Assembly (NCBI RefSeq): GCF_000143415.4
Contig: NW_003314264.1
Span: 2,763,444-2,827,443, forward strand
Reading direction: 5' to 3'
Origin: Selaginella moellendorffii
Taxonomy: Eukaryota; Streptophyta; Lycopodiopsida; Selaginellales; Selaginellaceae
Length of the DNA stretch: 64,000 bases
Under the pieces are notes generated by a model. The model was not told the DNA's origin. It saw nothing but the letters and a program-made list of their open reading frames with translations, and searched no databases. Of this stretch, positions 48,499-60,030 are shown piece after piece; positions within the stretch are counted from its first letter, which is position 1; each line of letters opens with the position of its first letter. A program made the translations under genes and the position numbers.

Positions 48499-50298
48499 TG
48501 TGAGACACAAAATCCCTAGGCCCCAAAGTGGAGCCGGAAAGGGTGCCACATGGTAGTGGCCGAGGCGAAAGCTAAACGAGCATAACACGTTTGGACTAAA
48601 AGCTCCAACTTGGAAGATCGAGAGCGGGAGTGGAACTCCCAACAAAGTGCTCGAGGAGCAAGCACGAGGCAACCAATAAGCAAGGCTCCAAAAAGGGACC
48701 CAAAAAGGACCAACACATGACACGTGGAAGTGTCCGAGATGGAGTCCGAGGCGGACCCGAGTTGGAGTCCGAGATGGACCCGAAGTGGAGTCCAAGATGG
48801 ACTCGAAGTGGAGTCCGATATGGAGTCCGAAGTGGAGTCTGAGATGGAGTCTGATATGGAGTCCGAGATGGACCCAAAGTGGAGTCCGATATGGAGTCCG
48901 AAGTGGAGTCCGAGATGGAGTCCGATATGGAGTCCGAGATGGACCCGAAGTGGAGTCCGAGATGGAGTCCGATATGGAGTCCGAGATGGACCCGAAGTGG
49001 AGTCCGATATGGAGTCCGAGATGGACCCGAAGTGGAGTCTGATATGGAGTCCGATATGGAGTCCGAGATGGACCCGAAGTGGAGTCCGATGTGGAGTCCG
49101 AGATGGACCCGAGATGGAGTCCGAGATGGACCCGAGATGGACCCGAGATGGAGTCCGAGATGGAGTCTGAGATGGAACCGAGACCGGGACCGAGACTGAG
49201 ACCGAGACCGAGTCCGAGTCCGAGTCCGAATCCGGGACCGAGACCAAGTCCGAGTCCGAGTCCGAGTCCGAGTCCGAATACTAATACAGGCAGTTGGGTG
49301 AAAGCCCAAAGCGATCGTCCCCCAGGGGGGGGGCTGCAGGGGGGTTCCAAAAGTATAGTAGGGAGAGTGTGGGGATTGGAGCCCAGTGGAGCCAATTTGG
49401 CCAGGAAAGGCCAGTTTGGCCCAGGAAGGCCAGACCCAGTGTTGGGTGATGAGCTGACCACTGGGAAGTCCAAGACTAGAGTGAACACGGACCGACAAGC
49501 GGGGTAGCTTGGTGAAGTGTTCAAGAGCCGGCTCTAGTTCCCCCGGGAGATCGACTGGCCGATGCTCCCAGTCCAAGTGTGGGTGGCACTACCTACTTGG
49601 ATACCAGGCATGGCTCAACGGAACCTCGCTCTAAGCCCATGGCTAGAGCACCCAAGGGCGGAAGGCGGGGAGAGTACCCAGGTGGCTCGCGTAAGGCCAC
49701 GGTGTTCCGAAAGGTTGTCCCAAAGGCCCAGACTGTGGAAAGGAAGAGGAGCAGTCCTCTGGGGTAGTAACCAAGGACACAGTCGTATGGTGAGGAAGTC
49801 CCAGAGGACCGTGGGACTTAGTGGTCGGGCCTGTGGGCCTCGATCCAGTGGCAGTGTTGGCAAACATGGCCAAGGGCCGAAAGGGACTTAGTGGGGACTG
49901 ACAGAGGGACATTGGGGAAGGCTATTCCCCTTGTCGGTGGGCATCCTAAGGATGCTAAGGAGTGGATCTAAGATGACCACTCACGGATGGTTTCCCTAGT
50001 CTTGAAGAGCCAAGAATGTGATGCAAGTGGTATGGACTACCAGTGTGGCAAAGGTGATTGGGCATGGCCTTAGCGTAACAAGCTGCCATGTTGGTGGTAC
50101 CTTTGAGTGTCGGTCATGGGATCGGACACGTGGAGCACTTGGACCAAGTGCAAATGTTGAGTGGCATGGATGCCATTCTCGGGGCTAGCAAGTCCCAAGT
50201 CCTGAATTGGACTTATGGAGGTTGTGAATGAGACTCCTCCAAGTGGTCGGAGGTGTGGTTAAGTGACTGAAGTAGAATGGAAAATTTAGTCGCTTACA
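48499..50298 (+). repeat. 5' LTR of the LARD-like element
   Basis: 1800 bp; nearly identical to the 3' LTR apart from array length and scattered substitutions. It includes a 12-bp minisatellite and a Gly/Ser-like short open frames region (49560-49890) that are not genes. Confidence 0.88.
48735..49285 (+). repeat. 12-bp minisatellite in the 5' LTR
   Basis: Arrays of GAGTCCGAGATG, GAGTCCGATATG, GACCCGAAGTG and later GAGACCGAGACC / GAGTCCGAGTCC units. The frames are multiples of three, so both strands show long spurious ORFs rich in Glu-Ser-Asp-Trp or in Ser-Arg-Thr-Pro. These should not be annotated as proteins. Confidence 0.92.
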
Positions 50299-53200
50299 AT
50301 TTGGTATCGGAGTTGTTCCTCAGTCCGACTTTTATTGGTGCTCAAGTATATCACCATTGATATTGGCATTGGAAGGTCTTAGAAGTGGGCTTATCCTTGA
50401 GGAGTAGCATGCCGAGAGGACATGGCTCTCCACTCAAGTTCATGCGTGACTTGGGCGTGATGTGGTGGATAGAAAAGGGGCCGGTAAGGGAACGCCTTTG
50501 GGATCTTGGGAACAGTAAATGGTTTTCCTCAGAGAGTTGAGGATGTGATCCAGATGAGCATTTGACTCAATAAATGGCCAATGTAGTTGTGGTAAACAAC
50601 TAAAGTTGGGATCACAGGAAAGATAAAGACTCCAAAGCAATAAGGGAGTCACAAGATTATCGTCATATAGTTGAGGTTGGTGCTCATGAATGTAAGACCA
50701 GAAGTGATGACCGTGGGAGGTCAAATACGGAAGAGGACTCAAGTCCTTGAAATGGTAGCCGGGGCTACCTTTAATAAATGCTGGAACAACCCAAGGAGTT
50801 GGGGGGTGTACTTAGAGATGAGTTGGTATTCTCATCACATGGACAAGTAGTCCTAAGGGGCAGAGGTGCACCCAGACAACAAAAACAAGTGTCAGAGTAA
50901 CANNNNNNNNNNNNNNNNNNNNNNNNNNNNNNNNNNNNNNNNNNNNNNNNNNNNNNNNNNNNNNNNNNNNNNNNNNNNNNNNNNNNNNNNNNNNNNNNNN
51001 NNNNNNNNNNNNNNNNNNNNNNNNNNNNNNNNNNNNNNNNNNNNNNNNNNNNNNNNNNNNNNNNNNNNNNNNNNNNNNNNNNNNNNNNNNNNNNNNGAAG
51101 GATGGGGGGGGGGATCATAGGATCCAAGGATGAGAACAGAGGGTATCTCATCGATGGCAAAATGTGCCATGCTAAAGTCGTAGGAAATGTGTTCCCAAAA
51201 AGAAAACAACTTTAACATAAAGTTGTGTGTGACCTCTATGGTGTAGTGCTAATAGATGGTTGGCATGAGAAAGAGTGGTATTGGTCTTGGCAAAGACTTA
51301 GACAAAAAGAAGAAGTGTCATAGAGGTAAGCTCGTGAAGTCGATGGTGTGGAGACACCAAATGTGCCAAGGTGTGATACCTTGAGGCTATGTTGGTGGGT
51401 TCATGAGAACCCCTTGCCAAAGGAATCCCAATAGAAATGGGAATGGCATAGCCTAAGCTGCAGAGCATGCAGTTGGAGTGTGGTGACCCAGATAATGATG
51501 AAGATGTGGAAGCACTAGCAATGAGTTGTAGGACTTGACAACTATGAGGCAACTAAGCAAGAGGTGCAAAATAATTGGTTAAATGGGTAGAAGGTAGCTA
51601 CCCAAGCTTTTTTAATGGCATAGGAAAGTTGGACGTACCCTTACGGGGGATAAGTTGCTTATGTTGCGATATAGTAAGTCAATGTCATAAAAGGAAATAC
51701 TCATTATCAAGGAAGCCATCATTGGGACACCCGAACACTCTAGAACACTAGGAGGTAGTGTTTGATGTCGCGAGGGTAATAAATAAGGCCTAAGGGACTA
51801 AGTCCCTAGCGAATGATGGATAGAAGGTGCTATCCAAGTGTCCAAAGGTGGCGGAGACAGGAGAAGACTGTCTACTCAAATTGGACAAAGCCAAAAAGGG
51901 AATTTTGGCAAGGCTAGTGATGGGCATGTAAAGGCCCATAAGCAACAACGTAATCTCGTTGTGTGGGATTATAAGGTGAGCATACTTGGATTGAGGAACC
52001 ACTCCCTAGGCTATCGGGTAGGTTCATCCCTAAGAATACTTGCTAAGGCATGATAGAAAGTGCAAAGCTATCCTCCTGGTCCGGAGGAGAATGACCGAAG
52101 GAAATGTGTGAAGCCAAAAGCAAGAAGTAAGGGGATAGAACCGAACCATAGGAATCGAAGGGCATAACCAAGGTTGGTTATGCCAGCTGGGAGTGGAGAA
52201 TTAAGTGGGGGCTCAAGGGTGTTGCCGCTAGCAATCGTGATGCCATGGAGAGTCTAAAATATGGAATTGTCCATGTTAGACTATATGGTAATTGGAAAGC
52301 TTGCAAAAAGGGAGGCCTTAGCAAGCTAAGGGACAGAGTTCCTTCAAGGTTCCCAAAGATGATTCTAGGTAGCTTAATACCTAGAAAGGCCAAGCGTAAA
52401 TGGTTCAAGGAACGCGCGAAATTAGAGTGGCGCAGCAGAAGCGTGGTCTTGAAGCTTGCCATGAGGCAAGGCTATCAAGGTTAGGGAAGTAGTTCCCGAG
52501 TGTTCAAAGAGAGGGCTTTGAACGAAAGTCGATGACAAAGGGCTTTCACACTTGTGCAGGAACCATGTTACGGTGGTCGGAGGACTTACCAAAGCGAGAT
52601 TGGCAAGTCAGGGGAACAAATGCCCTAGTTTAAGGTGATAACTTCAAAAAGGGTGGGCCATGGGGCGAAGCATGGAGGAGTTCATGCATGATCACAGACT
52701 TGTCAAGTGAGAGGACTTGGCAGTGTGGAGGAACTAGGTTCCTAAGCTGTGATCTATAGCGCGCTTTGAGTATAAATTGGTGCACCGGCGTGAGGAGTCA
52801 CGCCAGGCATCCTGGGTGATGCCGTCCGTAGATGCATATACGGAGGTTGGGTTCGAGTCCCGACCCTCTAGTGCTTGGGTTCGAGTCCCAACTCACTAGG
52901 GCGTGGTGATGGTTTGGAATATGAGGACACTCATTTTTCGGTGGTCATGGACTCTCAGTGTGGAGACTGGCTTGGGCACACTGCCAAGCGAGGGATGCCT
53001 CGGAGTCGTGATGCACGGTTAGATTACTTAATGTGGCTTAGCATATCTAACTTGAACACTTTGGTGCAAGTGGCACTAAGGACGTGGTGAATGAGATGGG
53101 GACACCCAGTCTCAGTTGCTATGGACCCTTGGCCGGAAGGGCTGGTTTGGGCGCACCGCCAAGTGTGGGGGATGCCCTCGGGGTCGTAGTTAACAAGTTA

Positions 53201-54407
53201 AAGGTCTGGAAAACCTAATGCCTATTGGCAAACCTGTTAAGGTGTCGAGGTGAGATCACTAGGTGATCTTGTGGATAAATAAGGACAAGGTCCTTGTTTG
53301 GGTTAAGGAATGAGGTTCCTAGTTCAAAGTGTTGATTTGAACTATTGATGATGGTGTGGCTTGGTCAAGGTGACCAAGTGGGAAAAGCACTTTAAGGAAA
53401 TGAGTTATGTCATTGCGATGGCATAGTGTGTCCAAGGAAAGTAGTCTCTAAAGAGACCCATGGGAGGGTCACAAAGTTGGGCCGTGGATAGAGCCCACAG
53501 CAGAAGATGCTAAAGAGACTTACTAGGGGTGAACACCCTAGTCTTGGCAAAGCAGAGCCTTTGCTATGGAATCAAAAGAATACCTCAAGGAGGGGGGTAG
53601 AGATTCAATGTTGCTTGGTGCAACAATCAACGGATAGGAGCAAAAGATGAGTGGCTAAGATAGGGCCGTGGAATCCATTGGAAGGAATCCAAGTGGCAAA
53701 GTTAGGCGAGAAACACTAATGTGTTGGACGCTAACGAATTGCGGGAAAGGAAGTGTGTTTCCAAGGATGGATTCCGAATTGCTCCGATTTGGCGAAAGGG
53801 GAAGCTCCAAGAGAGGGAGCGGTAAGGTAGCCAAATGATAGGGCCATGAACAGCCCTAGCACAAAGTATGATAACTGGAACTTAATGCCCCAGGGTGGCA
53901 CGAAATAGAAGAGAGGATGATGGTGCCCTCAAGTAGAGAACTTCCTAGGATGGGAAGTGGAATTGCACAAAAGGTGCAAGGCAAGGTGTCGGAAACACCT
54001 AAGAAATTGACTCCAAGAAGTCAAAATTCAAAGTTCCAAAGTGCAAAGGTTATATCGATGGGAACTGAGACCACTCGAGAATGAGTAGTGGGAATTGAGT
54101 TAAAGAAGATGTCTCTAACATGTTTAGTAAGAACTGAACCAATAAAAGGGAGCAAACCACCCCAAGTGGTCGAATAAGTCTCTATGTTGGAAAGACTATG
54201 CTCCTTAGAGGATGGGCAAGGCATAATGAGCCTTTGGTGTCAAACCATTGACGAATATGGAGAAGGCATGGTGAGCCTTCAATATCAAACTATTGACAAA
54301 TATTAGCTAGGTGCCAAGGATGGAAATGATAACACATGCGGGTGTTACTTTATAAAATAGTTTATCGTTCGATGAGGACATCGAACTTTGTCTATGGGTG
54401 GTAGAGT
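50299..54407 (+). other. Internal region of the LARD-like element
   Basis: About 4.1 kb, with Ns at 50903-51096. No coding domain recognised. It has two tRNA T-arm-like words GGGTTCGAGTCCC at about 52852 and 52877, and a diverged direct repeat of about 95 bp (52918-53012 and 53091-53190, sharing CACTGCCAAG/CACCGCCAAG and GTCGTG/GTCGTAG). A weak purine stretch (GGGTGGTAGAGT) precedes the 3' LTR. Confidence 0.65.
50903..51096. other. Run of N (assembly gap)
   Basis: 194 unknown bases inside the LARD-like element. Open frames drawn across it are meaningless. Confidence 0.99.
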
Positions 54408-56237
54408 TGTGAGACACAAAATCCCTAGGCCCCAAAGTGGAGCCGGAAAAGGTGCCACATGGTAGTGGCCGAGGCGAAAGCCAAACGAGCATAACACGTT
54501 TGGACTAAAAGCTCCGACTTGGAAGATCGAGAGCGGGAGTGGAACTCCCAACAAAGTGCTCGAGGAGCAAGCACGAGGCAACCAATAAGCAAGGCTCCAA
54601 AAAGGGACCCAAAAAGGACCAACACATGACACGTGGAAGTGTCCGAGATGGAGTCTGAGGCGGACCCGAGTTGGAGTCCGAGATGGACCCGAAGTGGAGT
54701 CCGAGATGGACTCGAAGTGGAGTCCGATATGGAGTCCGATATGGAGTCCGAAGTGGAGTCCGAAGTGGAGTCCGAGATGGAGTTTGATCTAGAGTCCGAG
54801 ATGGACCCGAAGTGGAGTCCGATATGGAATCCGATATGGAGTCCGAAGTGGAGTCCGAGATGGAGTCCGATATGGAGTCCGAGATGGACCCGAAGTGGAG
54901 TCCGATATGGAGTCCGATATGGAGTCCGAGATGAACCCGAAGTGGAGTCTGATATGGAGTCCGATATGGAGTTCGAGATGGACCCGAAGTGGAGTCCGAT
55001 GTGGAGTCCGAGATGGACCCGAGATGGAGTCCGAGATGGACCCGAGATGGAGTCCGAGATGGAACCGAGACCGGGACCGAGACTGAGACCGAGACCGAGA
55101 CCGAGTCCGAGATGGAACCGAGACCGGGACCGAGACTGAGACCGAGACCGAGACCGAGTCCGAGTCCGAATCCGGGACCGAGACCGAGTCTGAGTCCGAG
55201 TCCGAGTTCGAATACTAATACAGGCAGTTGGGTGAAAGCCCAAAGCGATCGTCCCCTAGGGGGGGGGGGGCGCTGCGGGGGGGTTCCAAAAGTATAGTAG
55301 GGAGAGTGTGGGGGTTGGAGCCCAGTGGAGCCAGTTTGGCCAGGAAAGGCCAGTTTGGCCCAGGAAGGCCAGACCCAGTGTTGGGTGATGAGCTGACCAC
55401 TGGGAAGTCCAAGACTAGAGTGAACACGGACCGACAAGCGGGGTAGCTTGGTGAAGTGTTCAAGAGCCGGCTCTAGTTCCCCCAGGAGATCGACTGGCCG
55501 ATGCTCCCAATCCAAGTGTGGGTGGCACTACCTACTTGGATACCAGGCGTGGCTCAACGGAACCTCGCTCTAAGCCCATGGCTAGAGCACCCAAGGGCAG
55601 AAGGCGGGGAGAGTACCCAGGTGGCTCGCGTAAGGCCACGGTGTTCCGAAAGGTTGTCCCAAAGGCCCAGACTGTGGAAAGGAAGAGGAGCAGTCCTCTG
55701 GGGTAGTGACCAAGGACACAGTCGTATGGTGAGGAAGTCCCAGAGGACCGTGGGATTTAGTGGTCGGGCCTGTGGGCCTTGATCCAGTGGCAGTGTTGGC
55801 AAACACGGCCAAGGGCCGAAAGGGACTTAGTGGGGACTAACAAAGGGACATTGGGGAAGGCTATTCCCCTTGTCGGTGGGCATCCTAAGGATGCTAAGGA
55901 GTGGATCTAAGATGACCACTCACGGATGGTTTCCCTAGTCTTGAAGAGCCAAGACTGTGATGCAAGTGGTATGGACTACTAGTGTGGCAAAGGTGATTAG
56001 GCATGGCCTTAGCGTAACAAACTGCCATGTTGGTGGTACCTTTGAGTGTCGGTCATGGGATCGGACACGTGGAGCACTTGGACCAAGTGCAAATGTTGAG
56101 TGGCATGGATGCCATTCTCGGGGCTAGCAAGTCCCAAGTCCTGAATTGGACTTATGGAGGTTGTGAATGAGACTCCTCCAAGTGGTCGGAGGTGTGGTTA
56201 AGTGACTGAAGTAGAATGGAAAATTTAGTCGCTTACA
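54408..56237 (+). repeat. 3' LTR of the LARD-like element
   Basis: 1830 bp, same ends as the 5' LTR. The GAGTCC array at about 54644-55215 has a different unit number, and an extra GAGATGGAACCGAGACCGGG block is duplicated near 55100. Otherwise only occasional substitutions, so the insertion is younger than the gypsy element it sits in. Confidence 0.88.
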
Positions 56238-56890
56238 CGCAGACGATGCAATTGTTGGAAGGCATCATCACAATCGTTAGCATGTCCAAATGCACGTTTG
56301 AAGACGTTCGGAAGAACACTCAAATCCCCATGAGTGGCTGCACTCAAACCATTATACCACTACAATGCCATCCCTTGGAAACACGTGGGAAACTCATGCA
56401 AATGTTGATTATCATCCCAAGAATGATATGTGGTAATCATTATGAAGTGATCGAACCAATGGTACACATCATCCCCAGGATTCTCATGAAAGAACTTTGG
56501 CCGAATGCAAGGATTGACACCAAGACCAAGAATAGTTGTACCACATGCTGTCAATGCTACCATTAATTAAGTTTGGTTGTTCAATTGCAAATGCATAATA
56601 TTAAGCAATTGTACCAATTGTTACTCTAAAGTTAAAAAAGGAGATTATTGATTTGCCATGAAGATGAATGAAAAGAAAAGAGCAAAAGAAGAGAAATGAC
56701 AAAAATCTATAAGGAAAGGGAGATCTAGACAATGAAAAATGCTAGATCTAAACCAAAATCCTAAAAGGAAAAAACAAAAGAAAGGAAATGGAAAAAACTA
56801 AATTTAAATATGCAAAAGTTAGATTTAAATTAAAATTTTAAATCCAAGCACTTTTGAGGGACAATCAAAAAGTGCCCTCATCTCCACCAA

Positions 56891-57059
56891 TGTAAGTGCA
56901 TGAATATAGAAAGGGAATACAAAAAATTGTGCATATCAATTAGCCCAAAAACCCAAGTTTATATACAGGAGCGAATAATCCAAATTGAAATCAATTCAAC
57001 AATTACTAAAATCCCACTAATATTAATATATAATATCGTAGTTGTACACTTGGCCCTCA
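56891..57059 (-). repeat. LTR of the gypsy-type element (its 5' LTR)
   Basis: 169 bp, TGTAAGTGCATGAATATAGA to CTTGGCCCTCA on the plus strand, partner of 44359-44520. It is followed by CAAGG and then sequence that continues the SCPL-LON2 intergenic region. Confidence 0.8.
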
Positions 57060-57332
57060 CAAGGCAAAATTTTCAACGTTCTGAGACTCCACTCCATTCT
57101 AAAAATTTTGCTCCAATAGATCTAGCCTCCAACATGGCATGGTGGGCACTGTCACGTCTAGTATTTTAGTATCATCCTCATCCACTTGTTAACCTTTAGC
57201 GGACATGTCCTTAGCTTCCTCGAGACAATGCCTGCGTTTTCACTGGCACTGTGAGGTGATTTTATATTTCTTCCTTCCTTGCTTCTAGGGCTTTGTTTCT
57301 GGGAGCGAGAGCGAGAGAGGAGGCAAGAGGCG

Positions 57333-60029
57333 ATGCCTGGAGCGCCTGGTGATGTCGCCGAGCTTCCTCCGCGCCTGGCGATCATGCTGTTTAGGAATCG
57401 AGTCCTGCTCCCGGGAGCTGTGGTGCGCATCCGATGCACGTCGCCGACCAAGTAAGCGCTTCTTAGGCCATCGCGTAGAATTTGGGAGCTAAAATGCGGG
57501 CGGTTTGATCGTTTTATTCCCAGCGTTAGGCTGGTCGAGCAGGAGCTGTGGCAGAAGGAAGACAGGGGATTGATTGGAGTTTTGCCTGTCAGGGATTTGC
57601 AGCAGTCCGATCCGGCGTCTCCGCCTCCGCCTCCGCCGCCACAACAGCAGCAGCCTCCCCCGACTCAAGGCAAGTAAAATGCCAAGAACTGTTTTGGGAG
57701 TTACCTGTGTGTTGATTGTATCTCCAGGCGATCGAGGTGGAACTGCGCTTCCAGATTTCCAGCAGTGCCTGGGAAAGCAAAATCAAGAGCTCGTGCAATG
57801 GCATCCCCGGTAAAAATTCCAGATGTTTCCTGATGGGTCACGTAAGAATTTTTGTAGGGGTGTAGCAGCCCGAGCTTTGCATCTCTCTCGTGGCATGGAA
57901 AAACCAAGTGGTCGGGTTACGTACACCGTCGTTTTAGAAGGCTGGTGTAGGTTCAGTCTCAAGGACATGAATGCTCGGGGATAATACAACACTGCTCGCA
58001 TTGGTCAGCTCGATATGACAAAAGCAGGTAGCTGATGAGGCGCAGCTGTTTTACTGCTTTGGTTTTTTTCTTGTAGAGATGGAGCAGGCGGAAAAAGATC
58101 CAGAGGTGCAACTTCTGGGACGACAGTTCAAAGTTGTTGCTAGCGAATTGATCTCTGCTTTGGAGCAGGTATTCTATCGGTACATGTTCTCGAGTTGCTG
58201 ATTGTTTGACGTCGTAGAAGCAAAGAACTGTGGGCCGCACGAAAATATTACTCGAGACAACCTCTGCCCACAGGCTTGCGGACATCTTTGTTGCAAATTT
58301 TGAGAACAACTTTGAAGACCGGCTAGCTATGCTAGACGGCGTCGACTTAAAACAGCGACTTGTCAAAGCGACTGAAATCATAACGCGCCATCTTCAGGTT
58401 CGTGCTGACTTTCGAGTTAAGCATCCAATTTAAACTCGTGTACTGTCTCTAGACAATCAAGGTAGCCGAAAAGATATCCCAGAAAGTGGAAGGAAATCTC
58501 TCGAAGTCTCAAAAAGAGTTTCTTTTACGTCAACAGGTACTGTATTTCTTATGATCCGCAAGTTCGCTTTGTCCCTCATGCCGCTTTACAGATGAAAGCG
58601 ATCAAAGAGGAGCTCGGTGATAACGATGAGGACGAAGATGATGTGGTTGCTTTGGAGAAAAAGATGCAGAATGTGGGAATGCCGGCAAACGTATGGAAGC
58701 ACACACAGAGAGAGCTGAGGTAAGATATAATTGTGTGTCTATTTTCAGCTGAAATCTTGCTGCTTGCCATTTCATAGGAGGTTGAGGAAAATGCAGCCTC
58801 AACAGCCAGGTTATGGAAGCTCAAGAGCTTATTTGGAACTCCTTGCTGAATTATTATGGCAGATAAGTAGCGAAGAACGTGAACTAGATCTTGTTGCAGC
58901 AAAGGAACGGTTGGATAGCGAGCATTATGGGCTGGGAAAAGTCAAGAAGCGGATTATTGAGTATTTGGCTGTACGAAAAGTATGTAAGCTTTCTTCAATC
59001 CAATCTTCTTTCCTTTCTAACTAATATTTTTTACAGTTAAAACCCGACGCGAGGGGCCCTGTCCTCTGCTTCGTAGGTCCTCCGGGTGTAGGAAAAACAT
59101 CCTTGGCGTCTTCAATTGCTGGAGCTTTGGGAAGGCTTTTTATCCGCATTTCATTGGGCGGAGTGAAGGATGAAGCAGACATACGAGGTCATCGTAGAAC
59201 ATATATAGGAAGCATGCCGGGTCGACTGATCGAAGGCATTAAGGTATGGATTGTTTAAGTTTTTTATTCCTGATGTTTTCATCGTATTGCCAGCGAGTGG
59301 GAGTCAACAATCCGGTCATGCTTCTGGACGAGATTGATAAAACAGGTACGGATGTCCGTGGTGATCCGGCATCTGCTTTACTGGAGGTCTTAGATCCGGA
59401 GCAGAATAGGACGTTCAATGATCAGTACGTATAGTACCTTCGCTTTGGTCATGCTTTTAACTTGTTTCTTTGCAGTTACCTCACCACCTAAGTTTGATGG
59501 CAAAGAAGCGGCTGAAAGAGTGTCCACTCCCGGTGTGGCCGTGGGCCTTGTCTGGACGGCCGTTGGTGGTAAAGTTCATTTTGTCGAGGCCACGGCCATG
59601 ACAGAGAAGGGAGGGAAGGCTGGGAGATGTTAAAGAATCTGCTCAGATTGCTCTCACATGGGTATGTTTACAAAAAACTTTCGCTTGTATTCAATTGTTG
59701 AAACAGGTGAGAGCACGAGCTGCCGAGTTGAAGCTTGCAACTGGTGCGGAAAGAAGTTTAATGGATAGTCGAGATATTCATATCCACTTTCCAGCAGGTG
59801 CTGTGCCGAAGGACGGGCCCTCCGCCGGTGTTACGCTTGTTACGGCCTTGGTGTCTTTCCTAGGGAAGAGATGCGTGCGTGCTGACACCGCAATGACTGG
59901 TGAAATGACACTACGTGGTCTCGTGTTACCAGTAGGAGGAGTGAAGGATAAGGTAAGCTTTCAGTAACTAACGAGTGTTTCCTCGCAGATATTAGCTGCT
60001 CATAGGTTCGGCATCAAACGTGTGATACT
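57333..60029 (+). pseudogene. LON2, inverted copy, broken
   Basis: Most exons of LON2 are recognisable in the same order: [75 protein letters not shown] and PKDGPSAG. Defects: TAA at 57982-57984 (TCA in LON2) in exon 4; exons 12 and 13, which code the AAA+ C-terminal part ([15 protein letters not shown] to the VETVLG end), are missing between 59426 and 59475; an indel in [13 protein letters not shown] near 59605 (KGGKAGRC); and truncation inside [12 protein letters not shown] at 60029. The GC donor of intron 2 is kept (CAAGGCAAGT). No active protease can be made. Confidence 0.9.
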
Positions 60030-60030
60030 T

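Larger units (their letters stand above)
48499..56237 (+). mobile_element. Non-autonomous LTR retrotransposon (LARD-like), 7.7 kb
   Basis: Two long LTRs (48499-50298 and 54408-56237) begin TGTGAGACAC and end GTCGCTTACA. The identical 5-bp target duplication CGCAG flanks them (48494-48498 and 56238-56242) and lies in the gag of the gypsy-type element, so this is a nested insertion. Directly after the left LTR is ATTTGGTATCGGAGTTG, close to the initiator tRNA-Met primer site TGGTATCAGAG, which sets plus orientation. The 4.1 kb internal region has no gag or pol motif in any frame, as in large retrotransposon derivatives; 194 Ns hide a small part. Confidence 0.88.
44359..57059 (-). mobile_element. 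Degenerate Ty3/gypsy-type LTR retrotransposon, interrupted by a younger element
   Basis: Short LTRs lie at 44359-44520 and 56891-57059 (about 165 bp, TG...CA on the plus strand), flanked by CAAGT (44354-44358) and CAAGG (57060-57064), a near-perfect 5-bp target duplication. A polypurine tract (CCAAGAGGAGGGAA on the minus strand) abuts the 44.5 kb LTR. The minus strand holds gag pieces (56563-56243, 48490-48050), protease-RT, RNase H and integrase in gypsy order. The host site, GCCAAGCGAAATTTTC at the 3' side of SCPL 1 (about 23485-23502), is split by it. Without the nested insertion the element is about 5 kb. Multiple stops show it is dead. Confidence 0.88.

Noticed and set aside
48735-49285. 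CRISPR-like array
   Set aside because: Short contiguous 12-bp units without spacers, in an LTR of a plant genome; it is a minisatellite.
48516-49576. Long overlapping ORFs on both strands (up to 374 codons)
   Set aside because: They are translations of the 12-bp minisatellite in the LTR; unit length is a multiple of three so all frames stay open. Same for 54425-55515.
50866-51218. ORFs spanning the N run
   Set aside because: They cross 194 unknown bases and are artefacts.
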